A DNA stretch of 64,000 bases from Ailurus styani (lineage: Eukaryota; Chordata; Mammalia; Carnivora; Ailuridae), in the NCBI GenBank assembly GCA_002007465.1, contig LNAC01000737.1, positions 194,990-258,989 on the forward strand. Reading direction: 5' to 3'. The notes below the pieces were generated by a model that saw only the letters and a program-made list of their open reading frames with translations, was not told the DNA's origin and searched no databases. Position 1 is the stretch's first letter, and every line of letters starts with the position of its first letter. Of this stretch, positions 24,883 to 38,019 are shown piece by piece. The translations under genes and the position numbers were made by a program.

Positions 24883-24975
24883 AGATTCTCTCTCTCTCTC
24901 TCTCTCTCACTCTTTTTCTCTCTCTCTCCCCCCGTCCCTCCCCGACCCCCTTCTTCTCCCTCCCTTTCTTCTCTC
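24883..24975 (+). repeat. CT-rich low-complexity tract
   Basis: (TC)n passing into C-rich pyrimidines. The + strand holds almost no purines here. Confidence 0.9.
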
Positions 24976-26311
24976 CGACATACCCCTCCTGTCCAGTGTA
25001 TCTTTGCCCATCATTTTCACTTCACCTACAGGACTTCTCTGGCTTTTCATATGATTGGCTGTAGTTCACAACACTAACCAGCTTTGTCTTCAATTGCACA
25101 ATTTCTAAATTCACAACAAAGTACACTAATTGGTCCAACTAATGTGTTTAACCAAGTGCCCTTGGGTCAGCAATGTACACCCATCCAACCAGGTAAAACT
25201 AGAGAGTAGGCTCTGATTGCATGGAATCTCACACAGTGATAAAAAGGATTAGAGTGGAAGAAATGACAAAAGAGCAAACCACCCAGTGAAAGGAATATGT
25301 ACATATTCTCTATACTATCAACACTCCATAGATGTGCCAAATCTAAGAAATCGGGTGGCCCTTTGGGTTACGGGAAGACAGATGAAAAGTGTCCAGCCAA
25401 TACAGACTGCTAACTTTCAGTGTCTCTTTTTTGCTGGCTGTTTTTACAAAACAGAATAATGTTACACTGGAAACTACAGCCACATAATTAGCCTGATGTA
25501 TCCTTTTCATCATACTAACACAGGAGTTCCATATTTTATGTTCTTCTTTAATCTTTATAACTTATTCTAAATAATGGCTCATACTTCTCTTTTGCTTAGA
25601 AGTTCAATCACTGAGTCAGTGAAATTCTCAGTAGACCTAGAAGACAAATCTGAGTTTATCCAGCATATATGTTCTTGAAACTTGTCTAAATAAAATCATA
25701 TTTTCTTGATGAATTATGTAGTGTTATGATTTATCTTTTACCATTATTTCATAAAATTCTTTGTAGCTTTTGAGTGTTTGAGGGATTTTTGCTCATCTTT
25801 TGTCATTTGTTCCACATTTATTGGATGTCTATATGCTACTTTCTAGACGCTATCAAGTAAGTAATACATATAAAATAATATGCACGTGTCTCTTAGGGGC
25901 TCCAAAAGTAAAAGATTCCCTTTATATTCTTATAAAAATGATTTAATGCAAATATATCCTCATTTAATTTTTTGTTGAATGTAGATTTTCATATATCGTA
26001 AAACATAGTTTTACATAATACACTGTCTCCAATTGCATGAGTGAAAAAACTAAAGCACTGGAAAGCTCATTGACTCAAAAGCACACGGCTATATAGCAGA
26101 AAAAGCCAAACCAGGAAGTAGTAGAAATTAGTGTTTAGCAAGAATGGGTAGTTAACAGGAAAAGCAAGCCCCAGGATTATCTCCCTTAGCCCGAGGTATA
26201 GCACTCCCAGTCTCCAATCAGATTTCCTTAAATTATGGTGCACCAGTAACCACCCTAGTGTTTTAACTTTGGAGTTTCATGCTTGATATAGTGTTAAAAT
26301 TAAAATTTCTT

Positions 26312-26510
26312 GGGGCACCTGGGTGGCTCAGTGGGTTAAAGCCTCTGCCTTTTGCTCAGGTCATGATCTCAGGGTCCTGAGATCAAGCCCCGCATCGGGC
26401 TCTCTGCTCAGAAGGGAGCCTGCTTCCTCCTCTCTCTCTGCCTACTTATAATCTCTCTCTCTCTCTCTCTCTCTCTGTCAAATAAATAAATAAAATCTTT
26501 AAAAAAATAG
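26312..26510 (+). mobile_element. CAN-SINE
   Basis: Plus-strand copy with a (CT)n stretch before the AAATAAAT tail. Short target duplication TAAAATTTCTT / TAATTTCTT. Confidence 0.92.
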
Positions 26511-27339
26511 TAATTTCTTAATAAATTTGGTTGGAAAACCTCTGTTATAGTAAGGACCCTGAACCAGGAAATATGACTCAGCTCACCAAGTTATTTTCAA
26601 GTAAATGGCTTCCCACAATCACAGTCATTCCAGCCTCATATTTCCTGGAAGATGCTAAATTTAGCCAGTCTGGATATTAAAATGTAATTTATGTGAACTA
26701 GCCAAATTAATCCCACTTAATTAAATGAACAATTGTTTATTACTAAACTACTGGAGGGAAAAATGGCAACTAGTATAGTAAAAACCAAAAGTCTGAAATC
26801 CCAAAAGAAATCAAACATTGACAAGCAAGCAATAGTACCTTAGCATTTCAAATCCTTGAACTGAAAGATATCAATTCATAACAACAGTAACAGAATCTTC
26901 CTAATTATAAGTGCAATTCTGTTACCACAATTAATTTTCTTTTGATTTCAAATAACAGAAATGAATTCTGGCTAGTTTAAAAATAAGACACGCACAGAAA
27001 TTTGCAAGCTGCACCCAGATGGGCTGGTTGGGTTTGGCAGTTGGGTTTTCTGAGAACATTGCCAGGCTGCAGCCTGTGTGTCCTGCTGAAGCCCCAGCTT
27101 TCCAGCCACTGGCGGTAGGTACAGAATTTGATCAAGCAGGACCCCTGGCATCTAACTTGAGGACCCCTGGCCTCTAACTTTCTATACCACTGTAGTCACT
27201 ACCAATCCAACCAAATTACAGATTTCAAATTACAACCAAATAAACCCAGTGGGGAAGCTGGTAATGTTTATGGCACCATTTGATCACTGCCACCCAGACA
27301 GCGAAGTCATTTTTTTGGGTGCTGAAAGCTACCCTGTGC

Positions 27340-29340
27340 TACAATCACACTGCCTTAGATCCAAGTCTTCGAAGAGCAAAGCAGAGAAATAAGAATCTCA
27401 TCAATCCATCAAGTTTGTTAGGGCTCTTGGAACTTCTGCATTGCCATGATTAAGCTTCTGCAAAAGACTTTCTAAACTCAGAACATGACTAAGGAATAGA
27501 AATGTAAAATATAAAGAATATAAAATGTATATACTCAGAACGTGACTAATATAAGGAATATAAATAAAAAGAAGGTGAATAAAGTATTGTGGAATTTCAT
27601 GCACGCTGTATTATGGGACAGCGGTGCACCTGCCGCCAAGCTATCTTTGGATGTAATGATTGAACTTGACGGAAGAAACATTACAAATGAGGCCAAAAAT
27701 ACCAGCTTTATCCCAGCTGCATGTTTCTCTGAAGTCACCAAGATGTTACTCCTTTGAAATCCTTTGAAATAGAGGGAAGGGGGCAGTGACTCAGAATTTG
27801 AAGATGAAGGACCTTCTTTTAGTGCAATGTGCTGCAGCAAAGAGAATCTCTGAACACAGGGCTGCAACAGGCTGTGAATGTAAGAGTGTACTCAAGAGAC
27901 AAAAACAGAGTAACTGTGGCATTTGACTTTTCAGCCATTCACTTGATTCATGATTTCCGAGGTTCAGCAAGTAAATTACTAAAACACGCAGCATACTCTG
28001 AGAAGATGTTTGAAATGAGAGTGATGCTTAGGGACCTTATCTCCAGATTGGTGGGAATTTATAGGCTTTTTCTCTTTAACTTTGATCCTTTGGTGCAGAG
28101 GTCTCTGCAGCCCCTTCAAAGAGAAATAACTGAGAGTCTTCTGTTTACTGAACAAACACATCATCATTGCTCAAAACTGAGGCCAACAATTTTGTAATTA
28201 ACAAAAAGTCTAGGGAAGTCATGATGGTAGTAAGCAATGCTATCACAGACAGCAGCTCAGTGTCCTCTGGCCAAGACCCCTCCAAGATCTGGCCCAGTGT
28301 GAAATGCACAAAGAGAAGGCTGTGATGACATCTTCTAGAACTTTGATTCAGCTCTTCTAAGCACCAAATCCTCAGATGTTGAAGAAGAAAGTCTGCGGTG
28401 AGCCTTGATAGAAGCAAGAGTGCAAAGGGATGCCTGTTGGCTCAGAAGGTTTAGCATCTGACTCTTGATTTGGGCTCAGGTCATGGTCTCTGAGTCATGA
28501 GTTTCAGCCCCACATTGGGCTTTGCATTTAGCAAGGAGTCTGCTTGAGATTTTTCTCCTTCTCCCTCTCCCTCTGCCACTCACATGCTCTCTCTCTCTAA
28601 AATAAGTAAATCTTTAAAAAAAAGAAGAAGCAAGAGTGCAAGAATATGGAGAATTCAATACTAGATTGCATCTCTGGAGCAGACATTCTAGAATTGAGAA
28701 AGAGAAAGAAAATGACAAAGATGGGTGGGAAAGTACCAGTCTTGGGGAGAGGAAGATGCTGATGGTGAATGGGCTGACATATACCACTCTTCCCTGAAAA
28801 ACATCAAGAACTTGCCAACAATCTCACCAACATGCTCACAGAGGAGTGGAAAACCAAAACTACTGCCCTCAGAATAAGGCAGATTCTAACCCAGAAAGGC
28901 TTCCAGAAAATCCACCTGGATTTTCCTCCAACTGAGGAAAAAACAAAGTACTGCCCCAGGAAACCCAAAAATGAAATATACTGAAATACCACCAGTGGGC
29001 CCAGAGACAAGTGACTTCCACTTCAGGACACTGAAGTTTTCATAAGAACCCAAGTCTATACAGCAGACAAAATTAGCAACCACAGTGGCTGGAAAGACAG
29101 ACCGGGAACAGTACATTAGGAAGAAAAGCCAAATGAATCCACTTTCCAGTTCCACAAAAAAAGGAAAAAAAAGAAAAAAGAAAGGAGAAGACCTTTATGA
29201 TGAGGCATGACAGCCAGAATGGTCTGAAAAATAGGTGTTCCCTTGGAGAAAAGTTGATGTTACAAGATGCACGATTGAAAAAGAAGAGATATAGAATGAA
29301 TTCCTTCCCAAGCAAGTTTCCTGTTCTGGGGATAATATTA
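27340..29340 (+). pseudogene. SDAD1P: SDAD1 processed pseudogene, 5'-truncated
   Basis: This intronless, decayed copy matches the C-terminal two thirds of SDAD1 (SDA1 domain protein, a nucleolar factor for 60S ribosome assembly). Frames recovered in order: LDPSLR then RNKNLIN near 27355-27400; [22 protein letters not shown] and NITNEAK (27575-27700), like SDAD1 [22 protein letters not shown] and NIWNDAK; FDFSAIHLIHD (27925-27955); LISRLVGIYRLFLFNFDP (28040-28090); ANNF and EVM (28180-28225); RVLTQEDFQKIR-like text in another frame (28790-28920); AGKTDREQYIRKKSQMNPLS in the 29085-29150 stretch; and a lysine-rich end near 29270-29290. Multiple frameshifts and stops are present, so no product is expected. 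A CAN-SINE splits it at 28426-28626. It shares the strand of SGCG but lies wholly inside intron 4. Recognition is from memory of the SDAD1 protein. Confidence 0.85.
28426..28626 (+). mobile_element. CAN-SINE inside the SDAD1 pseudogene
   Basis: Older plus-strand copy (GGGATGCCTGTTGGCTCAGA). Target duplication GAAGCAAGAGTGCAA (28411-28425 and 28627-28641). The duplicated bases belong to the pseudogene. Confidence 0.93.
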
Positions 29341-29479
29341 AATTTGTATAATTTCTCTGAAAACTACTAAATCAGAAAATATTTTCTTATGTTTAAAAGT
29401 CCCAAAGTACTACATTTTGAAAACTTTACAGTAAAAAATTTTAAAAAATAATTTTTTGAAGGAGGATGTGCTGTGGAGT

Positions 29480-29930
29480 GAAGGATGCCTGCAACATTAC
29501 TGTGTCAGAGCTGTCCAAAAGGATATAGACAGAGACATGGCAAAATCTCACAAAAGTACATATATACACTCCTGTTGACCCAGTAATCCCACTTCTATGG
29601 GTCTACCCTAAAGATACCACCCCAAACAAACAAAATACATGTGTAAAGGTTATTCTTTGCAGCAATATTTCTAATTGCAAAGCATCGGAAACCACTTACA
29701 TATCCGTATGTCCGGTGAATGGCTGGACAACCACAGTATATCCACGTGACAGAGGACTGTGCTTCCATAGAAAAGGATGAGAAAGATGTTTAAGAATTGA
29801 TATGGAGTAAATTCCAGGATGTATTTGTAAGCAATAGAAGTAAAGTGCAGAAGAGTGTCTATTGTATGCCACCCTTCGTGGAAGATAGAAAAGGATATAA
29901 GAAAATATATGTGTGTTTACTCATTTATGA
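29480..29930 (+). mobile_element. L1M/HAL1-like 3' fragment
   Basis: CCCAGTAATCCCACTTCTAT, GCAGCAATATTTCTAATTGC and GGTGAATGGCTGGACAACCA follow the order of an old LINE-1 type ORF2 end. Confidence 0.6.
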
Positions 29931-30519
29931 GCAAAAGAAATGAAGGATAAACCTGAAGTGCAGAGACTGACTCCTTGCCAGGTGAGCATGGGAAGAGGGT
30001 GGGGGATGAGCCTGAGGTAGAAGGGATGAGGAGGAAGTCATATATCCAATTAAGACTATCAAGGATTCTGTATGTCAGGAAAAACTTGGTTGTATTTTCA
30101 CTCGCAAAAATCTTTAAGCCAATTTCACAAATGTAATTGGTTAAATCATGAAATTTTCCTTTATTTATTTCCTTCATTTTTCATTTCCTTCTTTGTGCCA
30201 AAGCCTTTCATTAAAAATTTTACTTTACCAGATAGTTATTTTTACCACCAAGATAGAATTTGAATTTTATTTCTTAAAGAACTCCACTGCAAAAGAGAAT
30301 TATTTGCTTAGCTCTAACCACTGTTCAGCTAGGTCAATAAAAACTAGTAGAATATTAATAAAATTTAAAAGATTAATTAGAAATGCAGCTATTTTAAGAG
30401 ATGATTATCCCTGTGATTATGAGCTTGTCATCACTTGGAGAATGATGTTTTCTGAAGCGGAAACATGTTTACATTTAACCTTCAGTGACTCTTTGTTTTT
30501 AATAAAATGAAGATGGACT

Positions 30520-30870
30520 TTTCCTTACCTCTGTGCCTTTGCTCAAGTATTTCCCTCTACCTGGTGTGCCTCATTCTCCCTTCATCAGGGAAACAGAAAC
30601 TCTTTCTACAAGGTCAGCTCAGACATCATTTCCCAGGATGCCATTCTGACCCCTGAGGATAGACCAGGGATTCCCTGTCAGGGTTCTCATTGAATGCTGC
30701 CTTCCTTGTATCAGAGCACTTCCCAAATTGTCCTGGAACTAGGTTCATATGCTTTTTTCTTCAGTGAACTAGGAACTCCTATAAGTTGTGAGCTATATCC
30801 CACTTGTTTATCTATCCTCAATTTTTAGCACAGAAACTCGAATGTATAAAACATGACATAAATTTGTGCT
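30520..30870 (+). mobile_element. L2 LINE 3' fragment
   Basis: CTGTGCCTTTGCTCAAGTAT, AAGGTCAGCTCAGACATCAT, AGTTGTGAGCTATATCCCAC and TTTTTAGCACAGAAAC fit L2 3' sequence. Confidence 0.65.
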
Positions 30871-30879
30871 GAAGAGTAC

Positions 30880-30985
30880 AGACTTTTTTGAATTTTTTAA
30901 AAATTTTTATTATTATTTTTTAGTAATCTCTACACCTGACGTGGGGCTCAAACTTATGATCCTGAGAGCAAGAGTTATATTTTTG
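30880..30985 (-). mobile_element. Short tRNA-derived SINE, old form
   Basis: Reverse complement of the short SINE type with GTAATCTCTACACC and GGGGCTCAAACTTATGATCC. It lacks the CT-rich body. Confidence 0.65.
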
Positions 30986-31899
30986 CATTTTCTTTGCCTT
31001 GAGTAAGGGTTTATATATCTTTGCTACTCATGAAAATTATGCTCCTAAAGCCATTGACTGTTTCATCACTAGATACGAACCAGTGGTTACAGGAAAAGGA
31101 TCAGTCATGTAGTTGAACCCCTTTTACTTAATAAAGCCTCCTAGAACTGTTATATGAATCTCCAGAAAGCTCAACAGTGAAGTTTTACTGGATAAATTAT
31201 TCCAGGTTTTTTCTCCCTGTCAATTTTAAATGCCCATGGCTTCATATTCATCATGTAATACAAAGCAGTATTTATATGATGACTATGTAAGATACAGCAG
31301 TGACCCAGAAGAGGTGAATGGTGTTGATGAGTCCCTTAGTGACTGAGTCTGGGTGAAAGTGTACAAGAGCAGAAATACAGGCAACTATCCAAAAAATAAA
31401 GTCTGGCTTCCTTAAGGGAAAGAAGATTAAGACATAGAGGAAAAATGAGTTCCATTTTATGGAACTCACACACACATACACACAGATAGACATATTTAAG
31501 TGAAAAATCCCTAAAGGCTTTTGTAATACTGGTCAACGAATTAAAATAAGAATATGTTGGTAACCACATCCCAAACTGGTTAATATTTTTGTAGAAGAGC
31601 TTCTATTTAATTTCTGGTTAGGTATCCATCAACTTTAATGAGTACTGGGAGTGATATGGGGACACATACGCAAAGACGCTAAGATACCTATTTTCTCAAT
31701 AAACTTACTCTCCCAGGTAAAACTATAAAGCTAACATACAAAAGGATTATGGAACATATGTAGTTCCTTGAGCAAAAGCTGAGAACTGAGCTATGGAGAG
31801 ATTAATCCATTATGCTTCCAAGGTTAGAAAGATTAGAAGCACAAAGATGAATTAGGAAACAAAATGGTGAATGCCTGAGAGCAGGCAAGGGAAATCAAA

Positions 31900-31990
31900 C
31901 AAGGTCGCATATGCTTTTGAGGGCACAGTATCCACAGTGCCCAGCACATGGGAGCACCCACTAAATTTTTGCTGAGTAAATAATCACTTG
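31900..31990 (+). mobile_element. L2-like end fragment
   Basis: GTGCCCAGCACATGGGAGCA, CTAAATTTTTGCTGAGTAAA. Confidence 0.5.
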
Positions 31991-32434
31991 GCAGGCAATG
32001 AGTCTAAAGCTCATCTGATGAGATGAAACTTGGAGGGAAAAGTGATGCTTCTGTCCCTGAAATACGAAGAAGGAAGGCATGAAGGAAACAAAAAATGCCT
32101 TAGGAGAAAGGAAAGGAGAGAAGTTTGAAGATGTTCTTCGGAAATGATATCTGTTTTCTCCAGGGGATAAGAGGTGAAGATCTCTCCTGAGGTTAAAGTC
32201 AGAGGAGGGAATCTAAGTATGATTCATCTTCTGGGTTGACTTTGGTCATTAAAGTGAGCCATTCATAAAACAGTCTTTCACAAATCTCATGTTTTCAGAA
32301 CACAAAATCCTTAGTTGGGTGATACTGGAAAGATTACAAATTTAAATGATCTTATTTTGGGCAAGTTGTTAACTTGAAAAAATTAACTTTTAGATGACTT
32401 ATCTGTTCATATATTTGATCTAGATAAACACATT

Positions 32435-32550
32435 TTTTGGTTTTGTTTTCTTAATTTTTTTATTTGAGTATAGCTGACACAACGTTGCATTTGTTTCAGG
32501 TGTACAACGTAGTGATTCGGCATCTCTATGTCTTATGCTTTGCAGATTAA
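32435..32550 (-). mobile_element. L1 3' UTR fragment upstream of exon 5
   Basis: TTTATTTGAGTATAGCTGAC and TTTCAGGTGTACAACGTAGT are typical of reverse-complement L1MA/L1P 3' ends. Confidence 0.65.
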
Positions 32551-32730
32551 CACATATTTGACATAATTTTAATAATATAGATTTAGGCTTAGAACTTAAA
32601 AAGTTTAATCATAGATTATAAAAGAACTGTTGGTAACAGAGTTTACATACTTAGTAATTTGATATTGCTGAGTGACATGACACGTAAAAATAGAGATTTG
32701 ATACTACATATAGTTAACACTTTGTAATAA

Positions 32731-32877
<147 letters not shown>

Positions 32878-32892
32878 TGATAACTTTTTAAA

Positions 32893-33465
32893 TCGAGTTA
32901 TAAATAACATGTAACATTAGGCTCATTTCAGGTATACAACATAATGATTTGATATCTGTATCTATTGTGAAATGATCAACACAGTAAATCTAGTTAACAT
33001 CAATCACCACAAATAGTTACAAATTTTTTTCTTGTGAGGAGCACTTTTTTTTACATTTTAATTGCAGTGTAGTTAACATGTAGTGTTATACTAGTTTCAA
33101 GATCTTTAAGCAACTTATAAATATGCAATACAGTATTGTTAACTATAGTCACCATACTTATATGACATCCCCAGGACTTAGTTATTTTATAACTAGAAGT
33201 TTGTTCCTTTTGTCCCTCTTTATTCATTTTGCCCCTTTGGCAACCACCAGCCTGTCCTCTGTATCTGTGAGTTTGGCTTCTTTTTAGATTCCACATGTAA
33301 GTGAGCTAACACAACTTTTATCTTTCTCTGACTTATTCCACTTAGCATAGTGCCCTTGTGGTCTTTCCATAGTTGCAAATGGCAAAAATTCCTTCTTTAT
33401 TATGGCTGAGTAATATTCCATTGCATATATAAATATCACATTTTCTTTACACATTTGTATGTAGT
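32893..33465 (-). mobile_element. L1 3' UTR and ORF2 end downstream of exon 5
   Basis: From TTTCAGGTATACAACATAAT through CTTATTCCACTTAGCATAGT to GGCTGAGTAATATTCCATTG in reverse orientation. It begins about 20 bp after exon 5. Confidence 0.75.
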
Positions 33466-33847
33466 AACTCTTGAGAAAAACAATATCCTATAGAATACAC
33501 TTTGACAAAAGCATGTTTTACTTTTGGCGAGTTTACTCTGGAATTTTTCTGGCAGGTAAGAAAAAGCAGTTTGGATTTGTTGACTCTTCTCCATGGCATT
33601 TTTTTTTTAATTCTTGATACTCTCCTAGAAGAATGAAATATTCCTCAAAAATCTTTGCTCACTCTTTTCTTCCCATATGGTAACCCTTTATTTCTTTACA
33701 GTGGGTGTGACCCAAAGCCTTAATATAAATTCCTCTATCATCTGAATGATATTCTAGGGTCTCTTTTCTATATGCCTTTTGCAAGAGAATCTTCTTCAAA
33801 GTTTCTTTCATTCTCACTGTATCAGGCACTTGGAGTCCCTCTATTTC

Positions 33848-33905
33848 TTTTTTTTTTTTTTTAATTTTATTTTTATTATTTGCCCAAGGGGTACAGGTCT
33901 GTGAA
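33848..33905 (-). mobile_element. Ultra-short L1 insertion (about 58 bp)
   Basis: T-run followed by the reverse complement of the last roughly 35 bp of the young L1 3' UTR (compare 20285-20330). Flanked by GGAGTCCCTCTATTTC at 33832-33847 and 33906-33921, a clean target duplication. Confidence 0.9.
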
Positions 33906-34520
33906 GGAGTCCCTCTATTTCTATAAAAATGTGTCTCCCTTGGAAATAAAGATTGGGTGGGGTTCTGACAGAAATCACTTTTAGGACTCAAAAGAAGAAA
34001 TTTTGTGAAATAAAAATGTTCAGAACGTGTCAAGACTATAAAACATTAGAAGGCAGACACTTCCAGGGTTAAATTGATCCCGGTACTTTTCTGTACTATT
34101 CTAAAAACAACAGCAACTTCATTCTCTCACACATTATTGCCAATACTCATAAATAAAAACTGACTTAAGAAGTAGACTCAACCCTCATACCAAGTTTTGT
34201 GTAGTATGTAATTCCTAACAACACAAAATATAAGAATCAGAACCTGTGTGGCAGCATATACTAAGGCAGTAGGGTCTGTGGTTTTCCTACTAAAATAAAG
34301 GACACTAGGAATCTATTTAAAGGAAATCTATCATTTCCTAATAAAGAAATGGCTAGGTTGCCCAAGAGTCTTAATCATCAGAAATCTACTATTCCATCAT
34401 ATAAAGTACACTGGCTTTCTAGATCTAGATTCTATTCCTATCTCAACAATAGCTAGTCACATCACCTCAGGCAAGTTCATCTCTTTTGGTTGTTTCCCCA
34501 CTTTTAACAGTGGATTGACA

Positions 34521-34713
34521 GGGATGCCTGGGTGGCTCAGTTAATTAAGCATCTGCCTTCAGCTCAGGTCATGATCGCAGGGTCTTGGGATTGAGGGCCG
34601 CATCAGGCTCCTTGCTCAGCAAGGATCCTGCTTCTTCCTCTGCCTGCCATTCCTCCCTGCTATGCTCTCTCTCTCTTTCTCCGACAAATAAATAAATAAA
34701 ATCTTTTAAAAAA
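34521..34713 (+). mobile_element. CAN-SINE
   Basis: Plus-strand copy (GGGATGCCTGGGTGGCTCAG) with AAATAAAT tail. Target duplication GTGGATTGA before and after. Confidence 0.92.
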
Positions 34714-34999
34714 ACGTGGATTGATGATATCTACTGTACTAGCATTGCTGAATTAAGTGGATTAGTATATGTAAAGACAGCAGAAGTCTTGATAAAGTGT
34801 TATTGCACTGCAGGGCAATGAAATCCATAGGGGAAACAGTCTAAGAAATAGGACAGATTGCTTCAAACCCAGGCCATCCTACACGGGAGGCTAGGGGTCC
34901 TTCCGGGCCTTGATGTTGATATTAATTTTAGTGGAACAGGTGAAAAAATTAATAAGCAACTCTATTATTTATTACCTGTATGTATGTATCAGAATCGCC

Positions 35000-35150
35000 A
35001 TGTATCAGGGCTTGTCAAAATATATGTTGCTTGGCTTCACCCCCAGAGTTCTGATTCAGTAGGTCTGGAATGGGACATGAGAATTTCTTATAAGTTCTCA
35101 GACAATGCTAATGCTTCAGAGCTAGGGACCACATGCTGAGAACCACTCCC
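35000..35150 (+). repeat. MER5A-like hAT DNA transposon fragment
   Basis: CACCCCCAGAGTTCTGATTC, AGTAGGTCTGGAATGGGACA and GCTGAGAACCACT match the MER5A pattern. Confidence 0.75.
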
Positions 35151-35589
35151 TACGTTGACTTGTCCAGAATCAGCGAAAAATACCACATTGTTGGTCCCAT
35201 AGAGCTGCTCTCCCTGGCACACACACATATTTCAGTTAGTCTTTTTAAAGATAATTTATATCCTTCTTCTCTTTCATAATTTTCTTTGGTCTGAGGTACA
35301 AATTTCTTCCAAACTTTCTCTCCAGTGAGACTAACTAGAGAAAATATACTGCACCTGTAATTACTGTATACTTTCCTTGTCATTATGCCACTGTACCAAT
35401 ATGGAGTTCTTGTCACCAGGGCAACCTGAGTGGTGAGTCTGAACAGTACGATTTTGATCCCGACCTGGACTCTTCTCAGTTTTTCAGTATGTTCATAGCT
35501 TCCTTAAATTTCATGATTAAAGAAATGCAAGATATTTTATAATTCTGACTTCTTATTTTTTCTATCTAAGTTCTGACTCCCTCTCAATG

Positions 35590-35815
35590 TTATAGACAGA
35601 CATTCTCAGCCTTAACATTACTCATATTTCGGGCTAGATAATATTTTTGGTGTGGGGGTGGAGATGTCTTATGCCTTGCAAGATATTAGGCAGCATCACT
35701 GATCCTTTAGGCATAGATCCAGTAACATTCTTTCCCCCAAATTTATGCCACATTGCCAAAAGCTTTCAAGAGGATGAAAGGGTTGCAAAATCATTTTTAG
35801 TTGAGAACCACTGAT
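35590..35815 (+). repeat. hAT-like DNA transposon remnant, family unresolved
   Basis: CATTCTCAGCCTTAACATTA to AGTTGAGAACCACTGATTTA, inverted-repeat-like ends of an old non-autonomous DNA element. Confidence 0.5.
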
Positions 35816-36809
35816 TTACCTTAGACCTACACTGTTTCTCTGGGCTTTATTAACATTGATTTAATGTGTACTATCTGCTAATAAGCAAGCTAAATATCTC
35901 TAGTATAAAATAATTAAGACATACTTTTACATATGTTTATATTTTAGCTGGAGAGCTTTTAACATAAATTAATCAGCTGGACACAGTCTGCTAAGGACCG
36001 TGAGAGATGTTTGGGCCAGGGGCTACAGGAGCATCCTGGAGAAAGGCATCATTTGTGCTGGAGTGTGATAGAAAGAGGCACAGAGTGGGTCAGACAAGGT
36101 TTCTCAAAGAAAGAGGAATTTGAGCTGGTCCTAGAAAAATGCATCAAGGTTTATCAGGAAGAAAAAGTGAGGTTAATTGTTCTAAACAGAGTGTAGAGAA
36201 TGAAAGAATATAAATGGCTCTTAATAGACAATTGTTAAATATTAAATTATTTTGTACTGAATCTAAATATTATTATAAATATTAAATTATTTTAAAATTG
36301 TCAAATAATAGACAATTATTAAAAATGAGAGTAGATAACTTTCTGAGAACTTTTTGAGAACCAGACCAAGTTTCAATCCCAGCTGCTCCACTGAGTAGCT
36401 GTGTGACCTGGAGCACCTTTCACCCCTCAGCGCTTCACGCTACAGCCCCAAACATCTTTACCCACTGGTCTCTCATTGACTGGAGAATATTGGACAGAGT
36501 GAAATAAAGCAAGGACAAATCGATTGTGAAATTAAATTGCAAGTCTTCCAAAAGATACAGGGTTCTCAAAAGTCAAAAGAGATGTAGTAATACTGAACTC
36601 ACTGACAAAGCCTGTAACAAAAGACTGAAAGAAGTGAAAATGAACAAAGGATGACCTGATATCAGGTACTTCAAAGATCAATAACTACTATTCCAGTAAT
36701 TTTACTATTCCCCTTTGGGAAGATTGACAGCGCCATCAATTTGATTGTTATGATGGTCTTACCACACATGTTAAAAATTATATACAATTTCATATTGTGT
36801 CACTATGCT

Positions 36810-37440
36810 AGGCAAGAGTCTAAGAATGATCCCCAATGACCTCTGCCCTTATAAAATTCCCTCACCTCTGGGCATGGAGGGAATCTTTGAATATGATGAG
36901 ATGTCACTCCCATGATTATGTTATTTCCATGGCAAAAGGAAGTCTGTCCATCTGAGGATTAGTTCTCAATGATCTACTGTAATCACACAGGCTCTTTATA
37001 AACAGGGAGTATTCTCTGGCTGGAGGTACAAAGGGAAATCAGAAAATTTGAAGTGCAACGCGGATTTGTTCTCTGTTGCTATCTGAAGGTGGAAGGGGCC
37101 ATATGACAAGAAATGTGGTGGCTTCTAGAATCTTAGGTGGTAAGCTGATAGCAAAACAACAACAACAACAACAAAAACAGAGCCTCACCCCTAAAACCAC
37201 AGGAAATAATACTTTATCAACAACATGGCTAGGCTTGGAGCCAGATTCTTACCCAGACACTCCAGAAAAGAGCCTTGCATAGCTGACACCTGGATTTGGG
37301 GCTTGTGCTACCCTGAGCATAAAATCCAACAAAGACCACTGGGTAGGACTTCTGACCTACAGAACTATGAACTAACAAGCGATTACTCTTTTAAGCAGTT
37401 AAGTTTGTCATAATTTGTGACACAGAAACAGAAATTTAAT
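36810..37440 (+). repeat. MaLR-like LTR remnant with CAA-rich insert
   Basis: Same ancient LTR type as 3648-4005 (GGACTTCTGACCTACAGAAC, TTAAGTTTGTCATAATTTGT). It contains an (ACA)n stretch at 37156-37177. Confidence 0.5.
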
Positions 37441-38019
37441 ACAACCATCATATAATTCCAACTGTTGGGAAAATTGCACACAAAAACAAAACTTGATTTA
37501 TTCTGTTTGTTTTATATGATTTCATAGTTGCTATAATTATGACTAAGTTTTGTTAAATGTAAAATACAATAAGAGTATCTTTATAAACTTCAATTTTTAA
37601 AGATAAATTTCCACTAAAGCTGTTTTCCACTACTTACTATAAAAGTTTGGTCTTTTTTTAAATGGATTGACTCCAAGTAGCCTATGGAGTTTCTTGGAGC
37701 AAAAGCAGCAGCAGTTGAGAGCCAAGGAAAGAAGATTTGATAAGAGAGACAGAGCCAGCTTCACTCTGGGGACTGGGAAAGAAAATTAAATTCTTTGCTT
37801 CACTTTTCTCTTTCCTGTTTACTTCATAACTGCCCTAATAAGCATGGGATGTAAAAAAAAATGGATCAAGCAGCTCTTTCTTTAAGGTGGTGCATGCACT
37901 CCAAATTCTTGACATATGCTAAGTCCTAATCTTGACTCTTGCATAAGGAAATGTTTTGTTGTCATTACCTCTGTCTTTAGTACTCAAAGAATAAAATGAA
38001 ACCTATTTGATTCTTAAGC

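Noticed and set aside
28886..29315. Minus-strand frames of 80-89 codons
   Set aside because: Shadows of the lysine-rich SDAD1 pseudogene on the + strand.
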